64,000 nucleotides of DNA from Deltaproteobacteria bacterium. Its GTDB lineage: Bacteria; UBA10199; JACPAL01; JAHFST01. The position numbers were made by a program, and so were the translations under genes. The stretch is taken from contig JAHFST010000015.1 of the NCBI GenBank assembly GCA_023265625.1, positions 16,732 through 80,731 of the forward strand. Reading direction: 5' to 3'. Below, in pieces: positions 33,327 through 41,255 of this stretch. The first letter of the stretch is position 1; every line of letters starts with the position of its first letter. Below the pieces are notes generated by a model. The model saw only the letters and a list, made by a program, of their open reading frames with translations. It did no database searches and was not told the origin of the DNA.

Positions 33327-34496
33327 ATGGTTCGATTGAAATTAACGGTCGGGATTGTGGTGGCACTCTTTCTGTTGGCCTGCAGGATTGGGAGTAATGC
33401 CTCGCAACTTCCCTCCGATAGCTCTTCTGAAAGTTTGTCAGCGAGTGTGGTGACATGCGGGGTTGGCGCTACATTCTCTGCCTTGCCTCTGCTGCTCACT
33501 GATTTGGGTGATGGCAAGATCGTCCCACTGGGCAACCTTAATCCGCCCGACCACACCTTTCCGACCAATCATATTTATTTTTACCTTAAAACGACCGGTA
33601 GTAATAACACGACTGTGAATGTTCCAGTCTATGCGCCTGGCGATATCACCATCACGAGTATTTCTTCGAGTACGAATCTCACTGCGAACCGGACAGACTA
33701 CTCCATTACCTTCTATCTCTGCAGTCAGCTCCAGGGATATTTTTATCATGTGGCGAGCTTATCCTCCGCGCTCACCGAGGCCTTCAACAATGGCTCTGGA
33801 TCTTGTACCACCTATAATCCGGGAAGTGGTGACTACACTCGATGCAACAAGTCTGTCAGTGTTACCGCCAAGGCTGGAGATCAGATTGGTACCGCGGGTG
33901 GTGCTACCACCTCTTCTTTAGCCTTGGATTTTGGTTTGTATGACAGTCGTATCACGGCGCTCACCTATGCCAATGACGCGCGTACGATGTCTAATAACGC
34001 CCAGTTTGATGACTTTCATGTGGTGTGCCCGATTGACTACTTTAATAGTACGGTCAAAGCCCAATTGGAGGCCCAACTGAATCGAGCCGCCGGGGCTACA
34101 CCCCTCTGTGGTAGCGTCGATCAGGATCAAGCTGGTACTGCCCAAGGCAAGTGGTTTGAACCCAGTGCGGCCTCACCGCCCACCAGTGAAAGCGGCAACT
34201 TGGCGTTGGCCCATAGCAATACAGACCCAACTATCCCGGTATTTTCGATAGGCAACAGCACGTTGGGTACTGGGGCCTTTACTTTTGTCGCGGTCGACTC
34301 GGGGGCGGTCAATCGGGATTTTTCCGGGGTCACCGCGGATGGCCAGCTGTATTGTTACCAGGCGCTTTCCATGCCCGGGATTATTTATCTGTTGCAAATG
34401 ACGGACAGCAAGTCGCTGAAGATCGAAAGGCAATCGGCCGCAATTTGTCCCGCGGCCCCGGCCTTCACGAATGCAGCCATGTCCTTTGTGAGATAG
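33327..34496 (+). CDS. Secreted lipoprotein of unknown function, M23-like segment
   Basis: A 389-aa protein beginning MVRLKLTVGI with a lipobox-like LLAC, followed by Ser-rich linker. The middle region ('VYAPGDITITSI', 'YFYHVASLS', 'AKAGDQIGTAGG', 'LDFGLYD') recalls the strand order of LytM/M23 domains, but the zinc HxH is absent. Inference: a non-enzymatic envelope lipoprotein. Its stop is 1 bp before the DUF2835 ATG. Confidence 0.6.
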   Translation: MVRLKLTVGIVVALFLLACRIGSNASQLPSDSSSESLSASVVTCGVGATFSALPLLLTDLGDGKIVPLGNLNPPDHTFPTNHIYFYLKTTGSNNTTVNVPVYAPGDITITSISSSTNLTANRTDYSITFYLCSQLQGYFYHVASLSSALTEAFNNGSGSCTTYNPGSGDYTRCNKSVSVTAKAGDQIGTAGGATTSSLALDFGLYDSRITALTYANDARTMSNNAQFDDFHVVCPIDYFNSTVKAQLEAQLNRAAGATPLCGSVDQDQAGTAQGKWFEPSAASPPTSESGNLALAHSNTDPTIPVFSIGNSTLGTGAFTFVAVDSGAVNRDFSGVTADGQLYCYQALSMPGIIYLLQMTDSKSLKIERQSAAICPAAPAFTNAAMSFVR

Positions 34497-34497
34497 C

Positions 34498-34728
34498 ATG
34501 AAGCGATACGAGTTTAATCTCAAGATTTCGTCGCATCAATATTTGGATTACTATCGTGGTAAGGCGCGTCAGGTGGTGGTTCGTTCTACCTGCGGGCAGG
34601 GCGTCAAATTTCCCGCCTCGGCGCTACAGCGTTTTGTCACCCAGGATGGAATCTACGGCGATTTTGTGCTGACGTGCGACGACGATCATAAGAATCTTCG
34701 ATTGGAACGGGCTGACCCCAAGGTTTGA
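34498..34728 (+). CDS. DUF2835 family protein
   Basis: A 76-aa protein matching DUF2835: 'LKISSHQYLDYYRGKARQVVV', 'GVKFPASALQRFVTQDGIYG'. The function is unknown. The last ~90 bp overlap the 3' end of the convergent rluA-type gene. Confidence 0.82.
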   Translation: MKRYEFNLKISSHQYLDYYRGKARQVVVRSTCGQGVKFPASALQRFVTQDGIYGDFVLTCDDDHKNLRLERADPKV

Positions 34729-35626
34729 AAAATTGAGCAAACTCCTTAGGGAGTGGCGCTTCAAATCGCATGCTTCGCCCATCAATCGGATGGCTAAAGC
34801 CAAGGAGTCGGGCATGGAGTGCCAGACGTTTGTAGGGCCAGTCTGGGTGGGATGCTTTGTGTGGCAGGTAGCGGGTATCTCCCAGAACCGGATGTTGCAT
34901 CTCTGAAAAATGGACGCGGATTTGGTTGCGGCGGCCAGTTTCGAGATTGACCACGACGAGTGTTGCATTTTTGCGGCGGTCTACGACACGGAAGTGTGTG
35001 ACAGCGAGCTGACCGTGTTCGGATGCGACGGACTTTTGGTTGAGTGTTTTGTCAGTGGCCAAATGACTGCGAATGACGCCATGATCGTGCGCCAGCAGGC
35101 CTGCCACGATGGCCGTATACTCTCGTTCGGGCTTGCGGTTGGCGAACTGTTGGATGAGCCCTTTGGTGATTTCGGGAGTGCGCCCAAAAATTAAGAGTCC
35201 TGAAGTCTCTCGGTCTAGGCGATGGACAAGACCAGCCATTTTGCTGTGAGTTTGCCCACGATTGAGATGTGTCGAAACAAGGTTGATCAGAGTGTTGCTA
35301 TTTCCATGTTCGGTTGGAACGGTAAGGATGCCCGCATTTTTATTAACGACCACTAAATAATCATCGACATAGACGACACTAAAACCATGCGTCGGACGCT
35401 CTGGTGATTTATTGCGGTAGCGACACTGAGGTTCGTAGTGAACCGTGAGCGTCTGATGGACACTCACCCGATAGCCAGGATCTTTACAGATTTCTCCATT
35501 AAGGATAACGCCCCCATGCTCGATTAACCCTCGCACGCGCGCGCGGGAAAAATCGATCAAACGAGAGACCAGAAGATCTATTCGGCCTTTGTCCGTGTCT
35601 TTGATCTGATAAATAAAATTTTTCAT
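34637..35626 (-). CDS. RluA-family pseudouridine synthase
   Basis: A 329-aa protein. An S4 RNA-binding domain (~residues 10-70) precedes the catalytic domain with 'HRLDRETSGLLIFG', whose Asp attacks uracil, and 'LETGRRNQIRVHF'. It modifies uridines in rRNA or tRNA; the exact target among RluA/C/D is not decidable. I start at MKNFIYQ; a 14-codon extension would run into repeat-like DNA. Confidence 0.88.
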   Translation of the reverse strand: MKNFIYQIKDTDKGRIDLLVSRLIDFSRARVRGLIEHGGVILNGEICKDPGYRVSVHQTLTVHYEPQCRYRNKSPERPTHGFSVVYVDDYLVVVNKNAGILTVPTEHGNSNTLINLVSTHLNRGQTHSKMAGLVHRLDRETSGLLIFGRTPEITKGLIQQFANRKPEREYTAIVAGLLAHDHGVIRSHLATDKTLNQKSVASEHGQLAVTHFRVVDRRKNATLVVVNLETGRRNQIRVHFSEMQHPVLGDTRYLPHKASHPDWPYKRLALHARLLGFSHPIDGRSMRFEAPLPKEFAQFFKPWGQPVPIEDSYDRRRTSAQNRRRFHPG

Positions 35627-35645
35627 AAAGTTTTTTTCCACAGTA

Positions 35646-35692
35646 CTTTCTACCGTGAGCCAGCGCAACTGGGTTCTGGTGAGTGGGTGGAC
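35646..35692. repeat. Diverged fragment of the R repeat
   Basis: The stretch 'GAGCCAGCGCAACTGGGTTC' and its flanks (35646-35692) resembles the start of R1, R2 and R3 ('GAGCCGGCGCAACTGGGCTC'), including the nearby TTTCTA. I read it as an old solo copy, just upstream of the RluA gene. Confidence 0.45.
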
Positions 35693-35776
35693 GATTTTAA
35701 GACGGCGTGCGAAGGCTTTTCGATGGTGGCTTGATGTCGCTTGAAGGCGGAAACAATGTGTGATTAGGGTCTCAAT

Positions 35777-36616
35777 ATGACGATTGAAAACAAACTCGTT
35801 GTCTTCAAGGGGAAGAACATTCGGCGAAGTCTCCGCAACGATGAATGGTACTTTTCTGTGATTGATGTGGTGGCCGCCCTAACCGATAGTGGAAACCCCA
35901 ACCGATACTGGTCGGATCTAAAGCGTAAGTTGTTGGAAGAAGAGGGTTTTTCTGAGGTATACGATAAAATCGTACAACTGAAACTGGAAGCCTCGGATGG
36001 CAAGAAGTACGAGACTGATACGGCCAACGCCGAGACCCTGTTTCGCGTGATCCAATCGATCCCATCCCCCAAGGCGGAGCCATTCAAACGATGGTTGGCC
36101 AAGGTTGGTTACGAGCGGGTGCAAGAGATTGAGAACCCGGAGCTTGCCACCAAGCGCACTCGTGTCCTTTACAAGGCAAAGGGCTACCCCGATGAATGGA
36201 TCGAGAAACGGATGCGCGGCATTGCCATCCGTGAGGAACTGACCGACGAGTGGCAGAAGAGGGGTGTCAAGGAAGATCAGGAGTTCTCAATCCTCACGGC
36301 AGAGATCAGCAAGGCGACCTTCGGACTAACGCCCGCCGAATATAAAGAACACAAACGACTCAAACGAGAGAATTTACGGGATCACATGAACGACCTGGAG
36401 TTGATCTTCTCAATGTTGGGAGAGGCATCGACAACCGAGATAACTCGAAATAAAGATGCACAGGGTTTTGTTGAGAACAAGGATGCCGCCCAACGCGGTG
36501 GAAAGATTGCGGGCGATGCACGAAAAAAGCTGGAGATCGAAAGCGGCCGCCGTGTCGTTTCAAAAGAAAACTATCTTCCCGAGAAACCACAGCGAAAACA
36601 ACTTGGGAACTTTTGA
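35777..36616 (+). CDS. Bro-N domain protein (DinD-like)
   Basis: A 279-aa protein. The N-terminal Bro-N fold ('WYFSVIDVVAALTDSGNPNRYW') is typical of phage antirepressors. The C-terminal part ('LGEASTTEITRNKDAQGF', 'AAQRGGKIAGDARK') matches the DinD/Bro-N family of chromosomal, often DNA-damage-linked genes. The role is unproven. A clean rho-independent terminator follows. Confidence 0.82.
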   Translation: MTIENKLVVFKGKNIRRSLRNDEWYFSVIDVVAALTDSGNPNRYWSDLKRKLLEEEGFSEVYDKIVQLKLEASDGKKYETDTANAETLFRVIQSIPSPKAEPFKRWLAKVGYERVQEIENPELATKRTRVLYKAKGYPDEWIEKRMRGIAIREELTDEWQKRGVKEDQEFSILTAEISKATFGLTPAEYKEHKRLKRENLRDHMNDLELIFSMLGEASTTEITRNKDAQGFVENKDAAQRGGKIAGDARKKLEIESGRRVVSKENYLPEKPQRKQLGNF

Positions 36617-36627
36617 TTTTTCAATAA

Positions 36628-36655
36628 AAAAGCCCCTGATTTCTCAGGGGCTTTT
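36628..36655 (+). terminator. Rho-independent terminator of the Bro-N gene
   Basis: AAAAGCCCCTGA - TTTC - TCAGGGGCTTTT forms a perfect 12-bp stem with a 4-nt loop and T-run, 11 bp after the stop codon. The R1 repeat starts 5 bp later. Confidence 0.9.
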
Positions 36656-36660
36656 CGGAT

Positions 36661-37001
36661 GGGTGCCCTATGGAAAGAAATTCGAACTTTCTTCCACAAC
36701 AGTTTCTATAGCGAGCCGGCGCAACTGGGCTCTGGCGGGCTAACTGCAACACCGACGACCCAATCCAACCGACTCCCGGACGTAACCGCCGCAGTTTCAA
36801 CGTAACGTGGCTTGAGCTGCGCTGATGGTAGTTTCGGGCTAACGTCGCTTGGGTGGCCGTCTGAGTCGGCAAAAGCCGCGCCGGCTTATCAGCCGTCACG
36901 CCTTTTGCAGCCCCGAGGTCTCCGGGTGCGCCGCAAGCAGGCTGCTCCGCCTGAGGCGGATCATCCTTCTTGCTCGTCCCACTCGACCATCACGACGCCT
37001 C
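36661..37001 (+). repeat. R1: 341-bp repeat, left arm of a 12-kb inverted repeat pair
   Basis: From GGGTGCCCTATGG to CACGACGCCTC this is the reverse complement of 48995-49335 over its full 341 bp; by eye I find one mismatch (T/G in 'GCTGCtCCGCC'). A diverged direct copy (R3) precedes the second cassette at 51028-51271. It has no credible gene. It begins with an inner hairpin around GGAAAGAAATTCGAAC. Confidence 0.92.
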
Positions 37002-37057
37002 TCTGCGAGTGGAGCGCGAGGAGAAGAAGGGGAGCTGCAGTCCGGGTGACTCCGGGG

Positions 37058-37103
37058 CCAATGGTCAGGCTCTCCCCCCGCACCCTCCGAGCCTGACCCT
37101 TGG
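37058..37103. repeat. Conserved-loop hairpin, cassette A
   Basis: 15-bp arms at 37058-37072 and 37089-37103 (one mismatch) enclose the loop TCCCCCCGCACCCTCC. Cassette B has the same loop type (51399-51413) with entirely different, equally complementary arms. No gene lies in 36656-37198 apart from this and R1; a further small hairpin (GATGCGCC-AA-GGCGCATC) lies at ~37133-37150. Confidence 0.8.
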
Positions 37104-37198
37104 CGAGCGGGTGGAAGACACAGACGAACTTGATGCGCCAAGGCGCATCCAGCGAAATACCGCTGGACCGTCTCCCAGGAATGGATTAGCTTCGAGTT

Positions 37199-38065
37199 AT
37201 GCCCACCGCCCTGACCGAGACCCAGAGTTACCAAGACTTGGTGACGGATCTGAAGGAGCTGATCCTCTCCGGCCAGAAGTCCGCCGTCTCGGCGGTCAAC
37301 GAGATCAAGGTGACAACCTATTGGAAGATGGGACAGCGGATGACCCGACTCAGGGAGTTGGCGGACCCAGCTCAATCCAGCCAACTAACCACCCAGCTGG
37401 CGGAAGACCTGCAACTCGACCAGACCGTCCTCTACCGGATCCTCCAGTTCCACCGCTTCTGGCCCAAGCGAATCCCCAGGGTGGAGGGCTACGGCCAACT
37501 GAGCTGGGCCCACTACGTTGAACTCTTGTCGGTCAAAGACCCCAAGCAACGGGACTTCTACCTCAAGACCTCCGCCCAAGAGGAGTGGAGCCGAGACACC
37601 TTGCGGAAGGCGATCCAGAAAGACTACTACCACCTCCACAAGATTCCGAAACTCCCACCCGGCAGGAAGACGCTGGAACGGGGAACGGACCCGCTCAATA
37701 TTTACAAAGCAGTGGTGGAGAAAGTGGTCGACGGTGATACCTTGCTCGTCCGAATCGACCTAGGTTTTGAAGTCTGGATCAACCAGCGCCTTCGCCTCCG
37801 CGGCATCAATACCGCAGAACAGGTCAAGCACGGGGTCAAAACAAAAAAGACCCCGGACCGGGCCGATCAGGCCAAGGCCTTTGTGGAAGACAAGCTCAAG
37901 GGGATCCCCTTCATCGTCATCAAGACCTACAAGACGGACATGTACGGCCGGTACGTCGCCGATGTCTTTTACCACCCAACCCTCAAGGAAAAAGAAAAGA
38001 TCTACACCAAAGGTTTCTTTCTCAATGCCCAGCTCCTGTCTGAAGATCTGGCCGACCCGGTCTAA
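37199..38065 (+). CDS. DUF1016 N-terminal domain fused to a thermonuclease (SNase), cassette A
   Basis: A 288-aa protein. Residues ~5-150 match the DUF1016/YhcG N-terminal domain ('VTTYWKMGQRMTR', 'LSWAHYVELLSVKDPKQRDFY', 'EEWSRDTLRKAIQ'). Residues ~165-265 form an SNase domain ('VVDGDTLLVRIDL', 'RLRLRGINTAEQ', 'YGRYVADVF'), keeping both catalytic Arg and the Glu, with Asn at the usual metal Asp (GIDTPE-like position). In YhcG the same N-terminus is joined to a PD-(D/E)XK nuclease, so the nuclease has been swapped. A near-identical paralogue lies at 51701. Most DNA differences between them are synonymous. Confidence 0.85.
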   Translation: MPTALTETQSYQDLVTDLKELILSGQKSAVSAVNEIKVTTYWKMGQRMTRLRELADPAQSSQLTTQLAEDLQLDQTVLYRILQFHRFWPKRIPRVEGYGQLSWAHYVELLSVKDPKQRDFYLKTSAQEEWSRDTLRKAIQKDYYHLHKIPKLPPGRKTLERGTDPLNIYKAVVEKVVDGDTLLVRIDLGFEVWINQRLRLRGINTAEQVKHGVKTKKTPDRADQAKAFVEDKLKGIPFIVIKTYKTDMYGRYVADVFYHPTLKEKEKIYTKGFFLNAQLLSEDLADPV

Positions 38066-38117
38066 ATTATTTTCTTGGAAACGCAACTCAAGCCCCCGTC
38101 CCTGACGAAGAGTTCAT

Positions 38118-38627
38118 ATGCTCATTCCACCAGTGCGGATTGAACAATTTATCCTGTTAATCCGAGGCCACAAGGTCATCTTAGACACCCATCTTGCAGA
38201 GCTCTATGGGGTTAAGACCAAACGATTGAACGAACAGATTCGACGAAACCCAAAACGATTTCCTCCTGACTTTATGTTCCAGTTAACCGCAGAGGAGTCC
38301 GAAGCTTTAAGGACGCATTTTGCGACCTTAAAGACCGGTCGAGGACAGCATCGGAAATATCTCCCTTACGTTTTTACCGAGCAAGGGGTGGCCATGCTTT
38401 CCAGTGTTTTGAATAGTGAACGGGCCATCCTGGTGAATGTCGAGATCATGCGTGCCTTTGTGGCACTTCGACGGCTTTTAGCCTCCAACAAGGCCCTGGC
38501 CAGAAGGATGGAAGATCTGGAAGCAAAATATAAGGACCATGACCATCAGTTGGAGGATGTCTTCGATGCCATCCGAAAATTGATGGACCCACCACCCCCG
38601 CCACCCAAAAATCGCATCGGATTCTAG
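38118..38627 (+). CDS. ORF6N-domain protein
   Basis: A 169-aa protein. The ORF6N domain is clear: 'LRGHKVILDTHLAELYGV'-type start (here IRGHKVILDTHLAELYGV), 'NEQIRRNPKRFPPDFMFQL', and 'YVFTEQGVAMLSSVL'. These are phage or mobile-element DNA-binding proteins of the KilA-N/Bro class. A coiled-coil tail ends in a poly-Pro stretch. It is present in cassette A only. Confidence 0.88.
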   Translation: MLIPPVRIEQFILLIRGHKVILDTHLAELYGVKTKRLNEQIRRNPKRFPPDFMFQLTAEESEALRTHFATLKTGRGQHRKYLPYVFTEQGVAMLSSVLNSERAILVNVEIMRAFVALRRLLASNKALARRMEDLEAKYKDHDHQLEDVFDAIRKLMDPPPPPPKNRIGF

Positions 38628-38684
38628 CCGGTCACGATTTCACTCCAAGTGTACCACCCCCTCCGAGAGCTCAAATATCACCTC

Positions 38685-38962
38685 GGCATTGCTTGCCCAG
38701 TTCCAGCGATGCTTGGCTGTGCCATTTTGGCCCCGCGTCCTTCGTCGGCAGGGGTCGCCCATTCAAGCCAATCATCAAGGCTCGTGCCAGCCGCAAGCGT
38801 CCGTCACGCCCCTTGACGGCATTGTCTTGTCCCATTGAAGCCAATTCGACGAAGGACTCTTTTTGTCCGTGTTTGTGTCCCGAGGGCGAGACACAAACAC
38901 AACCAAAAAGGAGGCCAAAATGGCACAGCCAAGCAAAGCAGTCTTCATGATCAAGCAATACC
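38685..38962 (+). ncRNA. Structured leader of the 75-aa gene, cassette A
   Basis: A 22-nt arm at 38711-38732 is perfectly complementary to 38913-38934, which contains the GGAGG, the ATG and the first codons of the next gene. Inside lie the helix GTCCTTCGTCG/CGACGAAGGAC (38737-38747 with 38847-38857), the helix CCGTCA/TGACGG and the hairpin GTTTGTGTC...GACACAAAC (38871-38898). A weaker outer helix joins 38685-38695 to 38952-38962. Cassette B keeps the design with different bases. The ribosome site would be masked in the folded state. A separate RNA is also possible. Confidence 0.75.
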
Positions 38963-39147
38963 AAGGCGAAGGAGAGATCAAGAGCGAGTGGGTTCGCATC
39001 GGGGTCGCCTTCACAAATCAAGACGGGTCCCTCAATGTCCTGCTGGACGCCCTCCCGGTCCAGGGGAGGCTCCATATCCGGGATCTGAAGCCTAGGAAGA
39101 AGAAAGATACTGGCATCCAGTATCTTCCCTTCATAGAAGCAGCCTAG
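38920..39147 (+). CDS. Conserved 75-aa protein of the cassette (A)
   Basis: Starts at ATG 38920 behind a strong AAGGAGG, which is inside the long helix. Core: 'VFMIKQYQGEGEI', 'WVRIGVAFTNQDGSLNVLL', 'LPVQGRLHIRD', then a basic segment and acidic tail. It is about 60-65% identical to the cassette B homologue. It appears to be a small beta-rich protein; the motif 'GxAxxNqDGSxxVLLxxLP' recurs in mobile-element proteins I have seen without function. Confidence 0.75.
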   Translation: MAQPSKAVFMIKQYQGEGEIKSEWVRIGVAFTNQDGSLNVLLDALPVQGRLHIRDLKPRKKKDTGIQYLPFIEAA

Positions 39148-39156
39148 CGGCTCTTG

Positions 39157-39207
39157 GGGGAGGGAAACCTCCCCCAATTGCTATTGCAATGGGAGGTTTC
39201 CCTCCCC
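39157..39207. repeat. Long GC-rich hairpin after the 75-aa gene
   Basis: 17-bp perfect arms (39157-39173, 39191-39207; GGGGAGGGAAACCTCCC) extend inward through ATTGC/GCAAT. No T-run follows, so it may be an attenuator or mRNA-stabilising hairpin. Cassette B has no equivalent. Confidence 0.75.
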
Positions 39208-39223
39208 GACCGAGTGAAAACAA

Positions 39224-39261
39224 TTGATAATATACATAATAATATGTATAAAAACATATAT
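39224..39261 (+). promoter_or_regulatory. Leaderless promoter with internal operator, cassette A
   Basis: TTGATA (39224-39229), 17 bp, TATAAA (39247-39252). The palindrome TATACATA-ATAA-TATGTATA fills the spacer and overlaps the -10 (39231-39250). The ATG is 9 nt past the -10, with no Shine-Dalgarno, so translation is probably leaderless. About 47 bp from GAAAACAATTG to the ATG are identical in cassette B. Confidence 0.75.
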
Positions 39262-39492
39262 ATGTCCAAGATGAAGAAAACCAAACCTGACGAAAAAGAA
39301 CCGACCAAGGTTCGGATCACGACCTATCTGGACGAGGATATTTTAAATCTGCTCCATCAGATGGCGGAAGACAGTGGGGGGAAGTATCAGACGATTCTGA
39401 ATCAGGTGTTACGGAATCAGTTGTTTGGGAAGAAAGAAGGCGTTTTGGCGAGAATTGAGAGGTTGGAGAAGGCGGTTTTTGAAAAGCGTTAG
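39262..39492 (+). CDS. BrnA/CopG-like ribbon-helix-helix type protein (A)
   Basis: A 76-aa protein: basic N-terminus, then 'KVRITTYLDEDILNLLHQMAED' and 'YQTILNQVLRNQLF', the strand-helix-helix layout of BrnA/CopG antitoxins and repressors, followed by a short coiled coil. No BrnT-type toxin is next to it. It probably binds the palindrome in its own promoter. ATG 39244 (6 codons earlier) is an alternative start. Confidence 0.75.
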   Translation: MSKMKKTKPDEKEPTKVRITTYLDEDILNLLHQMAEDSGGKYQTILNQVLRNQLFGKKEGVLARIERLEKAVFEKR

Positions 39493-39564
39493 TCAGTCTC
39501 CGCAACCTAAATATAGTAAGGTCCTGAACCTTTTTTCCTACAGTATCGCCATTACATTTACTTT

Positions 39565-39801
39565 TTATCCCCCACACACCTTACACGCCACACCACCCCG
39601 GCGGTAAGCCTCGCTGCGAGGAATAACAGAACAATTCTTCGTGCAGACCTGTCCCCAATGGCAGGTCATCTTATGAACTTTATTATTCGAGAGATTGAAA
39701 TAGACCATCGAGTCGGATTGGAGTGGTGACACAAAGAACAGCGAAAAAATCAAGGCCAGCCCAGTTATATAACGGCTATTTCTAAAATCACTGAATTTCA
39801 T
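39565..39801 (-). CDS. Small exported Cys-rich protein (Ada-like metal-binding pattern)
   Basis: A 78-aa protein with signal peptide. The mature part 'VYFNLSNNKVHKMTCHW...AYRRGGVACKVCGG' has the C/H spacing of the small 'YxxxxxxKxHxxxC..W....eA...g..pCxxC' domain that often trails secreted SNases. It probably binds a metal. It starts inside the end of the upstream small ORF. Confidence 0.6.
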   Translation of the reverse strand: MKFSDFRNSRYITGLALIFSLFFVSPLQSDSMVYFNLSNNKVHKMTCHWGQVCTKNCSVIPRSEAYRRGGVACKVCGG

Positions 39802-39952
39802 TATTACACCATTTTTTAGGCTTCAATCTATTTGAAAGCAAGTGTTTCACATAGAGCATCCGAAGCAATCCACCGGGATGTTCGAACACTTCTGAGTTGG
39901 CCAATGCGACCGTTAGCAACACTCCCACTCTTGTCAGAGTCATCGATTTCAT
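39788..39952 (-). CDS. Possible small exported peptide
   Basis: A 54-aa frame starting MKSMTLTRVGVLL with an N-terminal signal-like segment and AAGG upstream. Its stop overlaps the start of the next small gene, as in coupled genes. I recognise no family and the call is weak. Confidence 0.3.
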   Translation of the reverse strand: MKSMTLTRVGVLLTVALANSEVFEHPGGLLRMLYVKHLLSNRLKPKKWCNNEIQ

Positions 39953-39991
39953 AAGAGCCTTCTGTGATAAATATCGTGTTGCGTCCACCTA

Positions 39992-40228
39992 TCAGATGAC
40001 ACTTTGATTGTGCGGAGTTGGATTGAAGACTCCATCAGTCTGCTCAATGCTTATCATGCTCAAGGGATCAAGGTTATTGTAGGGATTTCCATCGGGATTG
40101 GAGCGAATATGCGGCATTACATAGGTTCCGTTGTTTCGGAGATATCCGTCCACGTGGACATAAGCCCATGAGGTGGATGTTGTGAAACTAACTGCGATGG
40201 TTGCTGCGATCAAGATTGCTTTTTTCAT
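39992..40228 (-). CDS. Small secreted protein with NGTYV/PDGNPYNN motif (1)
   Basis: A 78-aa protein with a signal peptide (ending SWA) and good AGGAG. The mature part has 'VDGYLRNNGTYVMPHIRSNPDGNPYNNL', a motif common at the ends of bacterial secreted proteins and given here split by the paralogue: both share GY-R-NGTYV-P-RS-PDG-YNNL. The function is unknown. The last ~20 residues are variable. Confidence 0.75.
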   Translation of the reverse strand: MKKAILIAATIAVSFTTSTSWAYVHVDGYLRNNGTYVMPHIRSNPDGNPYNNLDPLSMISIEQTDGVFNPTPHNQSVI

Positions 40229-40351
40229 ATTTATCTCCTGTGTAATCTTCGTTGTTGTTGACTGCTCATACCTGTAAAAGCGGAGTCCGATTAGAAACCG
40301 AACAAGAAAAGAAAGGCAACCGAGAGAGTGGCCATTCTTTTGTGCACTGAT

Positions 40352-40552
40352 TTACCTTCCATAACCTAAGTTATTGTAAACGCTTCCATCTGGGCTGCTG
40401 CGGAGATAGGGCTGTACATAAGTTCCGTTACTTCTCGTATAGCCCTGGACCGTATAAACGTAGGCCCAGGATGCTGAGCTGGCCAGTATTGTTCCCATCC
40501 CCGTGATGATTAGCACTGCCCGCTTGATCGCTGTTTGGATTGTCGTTGTCAT
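40352..40552 (-). CDS. Small secreted protein with NGTYV/PDG motif (2)
   Basis: A 66-aa paralogue of the previous gene, starting MTTTIQTAIK behind AGGAG. Signal peptide ends SSASWA, then 'GYTRSNGTYVQPYLRSSPDG' and YNNLGYGR. Both genes are antisense to and directly upstream of the sigma factor/kinase pair. Confidence 0.75.
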   Translation of the reverse strand: MTTTIQTAIKRAVLIITGMGTILASSASWAYVYTVQGYTRSNGTYVQPYLRSSPDGSVYNNLGYGR

Positions 40553-40646
40553 GGCATTCTCCTTTTTTTGTTGTTTATTAAGTACTTCCCGGTCTACTTC
40601 AATAAGCGGGATCGTTTCCAAAACCGAACAAGGGAAATTCTAAAAT

Positions 40647-41255
40647 ATGGCGGATGACATCAGGACAACGCTCACTCTCGTTCGGAAAGCCAAGGCCGGT
40701 GACGGCAATGCCAACGACCTTCTCTTCGAGCGATATATCCCAAGAATCCTTCGTATCGTCCGAGCGAGACTTGGGCCTGGCTTGCGGGGGCGTATGGAAT
40801 CCATGGATGTTGTCCAGGAAGTCATGATCAGGGCGGTTAGATGCTTTGATCGGTTTGAAGCGAGAGATGAAGCCGCTTTTCTCCATTGGATAAGCAAACT
40901 CGTACAGAACGAGATTCGAGATCTCGCGGATTACAATAAGGCGGAGAAAAGAAACTTCGCCAAAGAGATCTCACCCATTGAAGATCCTGAAAATAAACGT
41001 TCGCTTTTGTCACAGCTTCCCGCTGACAGTATATATAGGCCTAGCTTTCAGGTGCAGTTGAAGGAAGATGTCCTTCAACTTGAGAAAGCATTGGATCAAC
41101 TCCCCGAAACCCAGCGAGAGGTGATCATCCTGCGGCAGTATGAGGGGATGTCCTTCAAGGATGTGGGGGAGAAGATTAGTTGTAGCGAAGATGCGGCGAG
41201 GATGCAGTTTGCTCGTGCCATGGACAAACTGACGGATTTGATGACCAATGGATGA
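40647..41255 (+). CDS. ECF-like RNA polymerase sigma factor (kinase-linked)
   Basis: A 202-aa protein. Region 2 ('MDVVQEVMIRAVRCFDRF', 'FLHWISKLVQNEIRDL') and region 4 ('LPETQREVIILRQYEGMSF', 'VGEKISCSEDAARMQFARA') are clear. Its 3' end overlaps the start of a Ser/Thr kinase gene. Sigma/kinase pairs of this kind are known from planctomycetes and related groups, where the kinase is thought to control the sigma factor. Confidence 0.88.
   Translation: MADDIRTTLTLVRKAKAGDGNANDLLFERYIPRILRIVRARLGPGLRGRMESMDVVQEVMIRAVRCFDRFEARDEAAFLHWISKLVQNEIRDLADYNKAEKRNFAKEISPIEDPENKRSLLSQLPADSIYRPSFQVQLKEDVLQLEKALDQLPETQREVIILRQYEGMSFKDVGEKISCSEDAARMQFARAMDKLTDLMTNG

Noticed and set aside
36661..36750. tRNA-like 3' end in the R repeat (GTTCGAA with adjacent stems on the minus strand)
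   Set aside because: The T-arm does not pair properly, and no acceptor or anticodon arm can be folded.
36896..37384. 162-codon minus-strand frame across R1 and the start of the SNase fusion (similar at 51308-51886)
   Set aside because: It is the shadow of the well-supported plus-strand gene, and the two versions are not conserved as protein.
38671..39177. 168-codon open frame antisense to the 75-aa gene and its leader
   Set aside because: It has no family-like features, and its cassette B equivalent is disrupted. The openness is a by-product of the inverted repeats.
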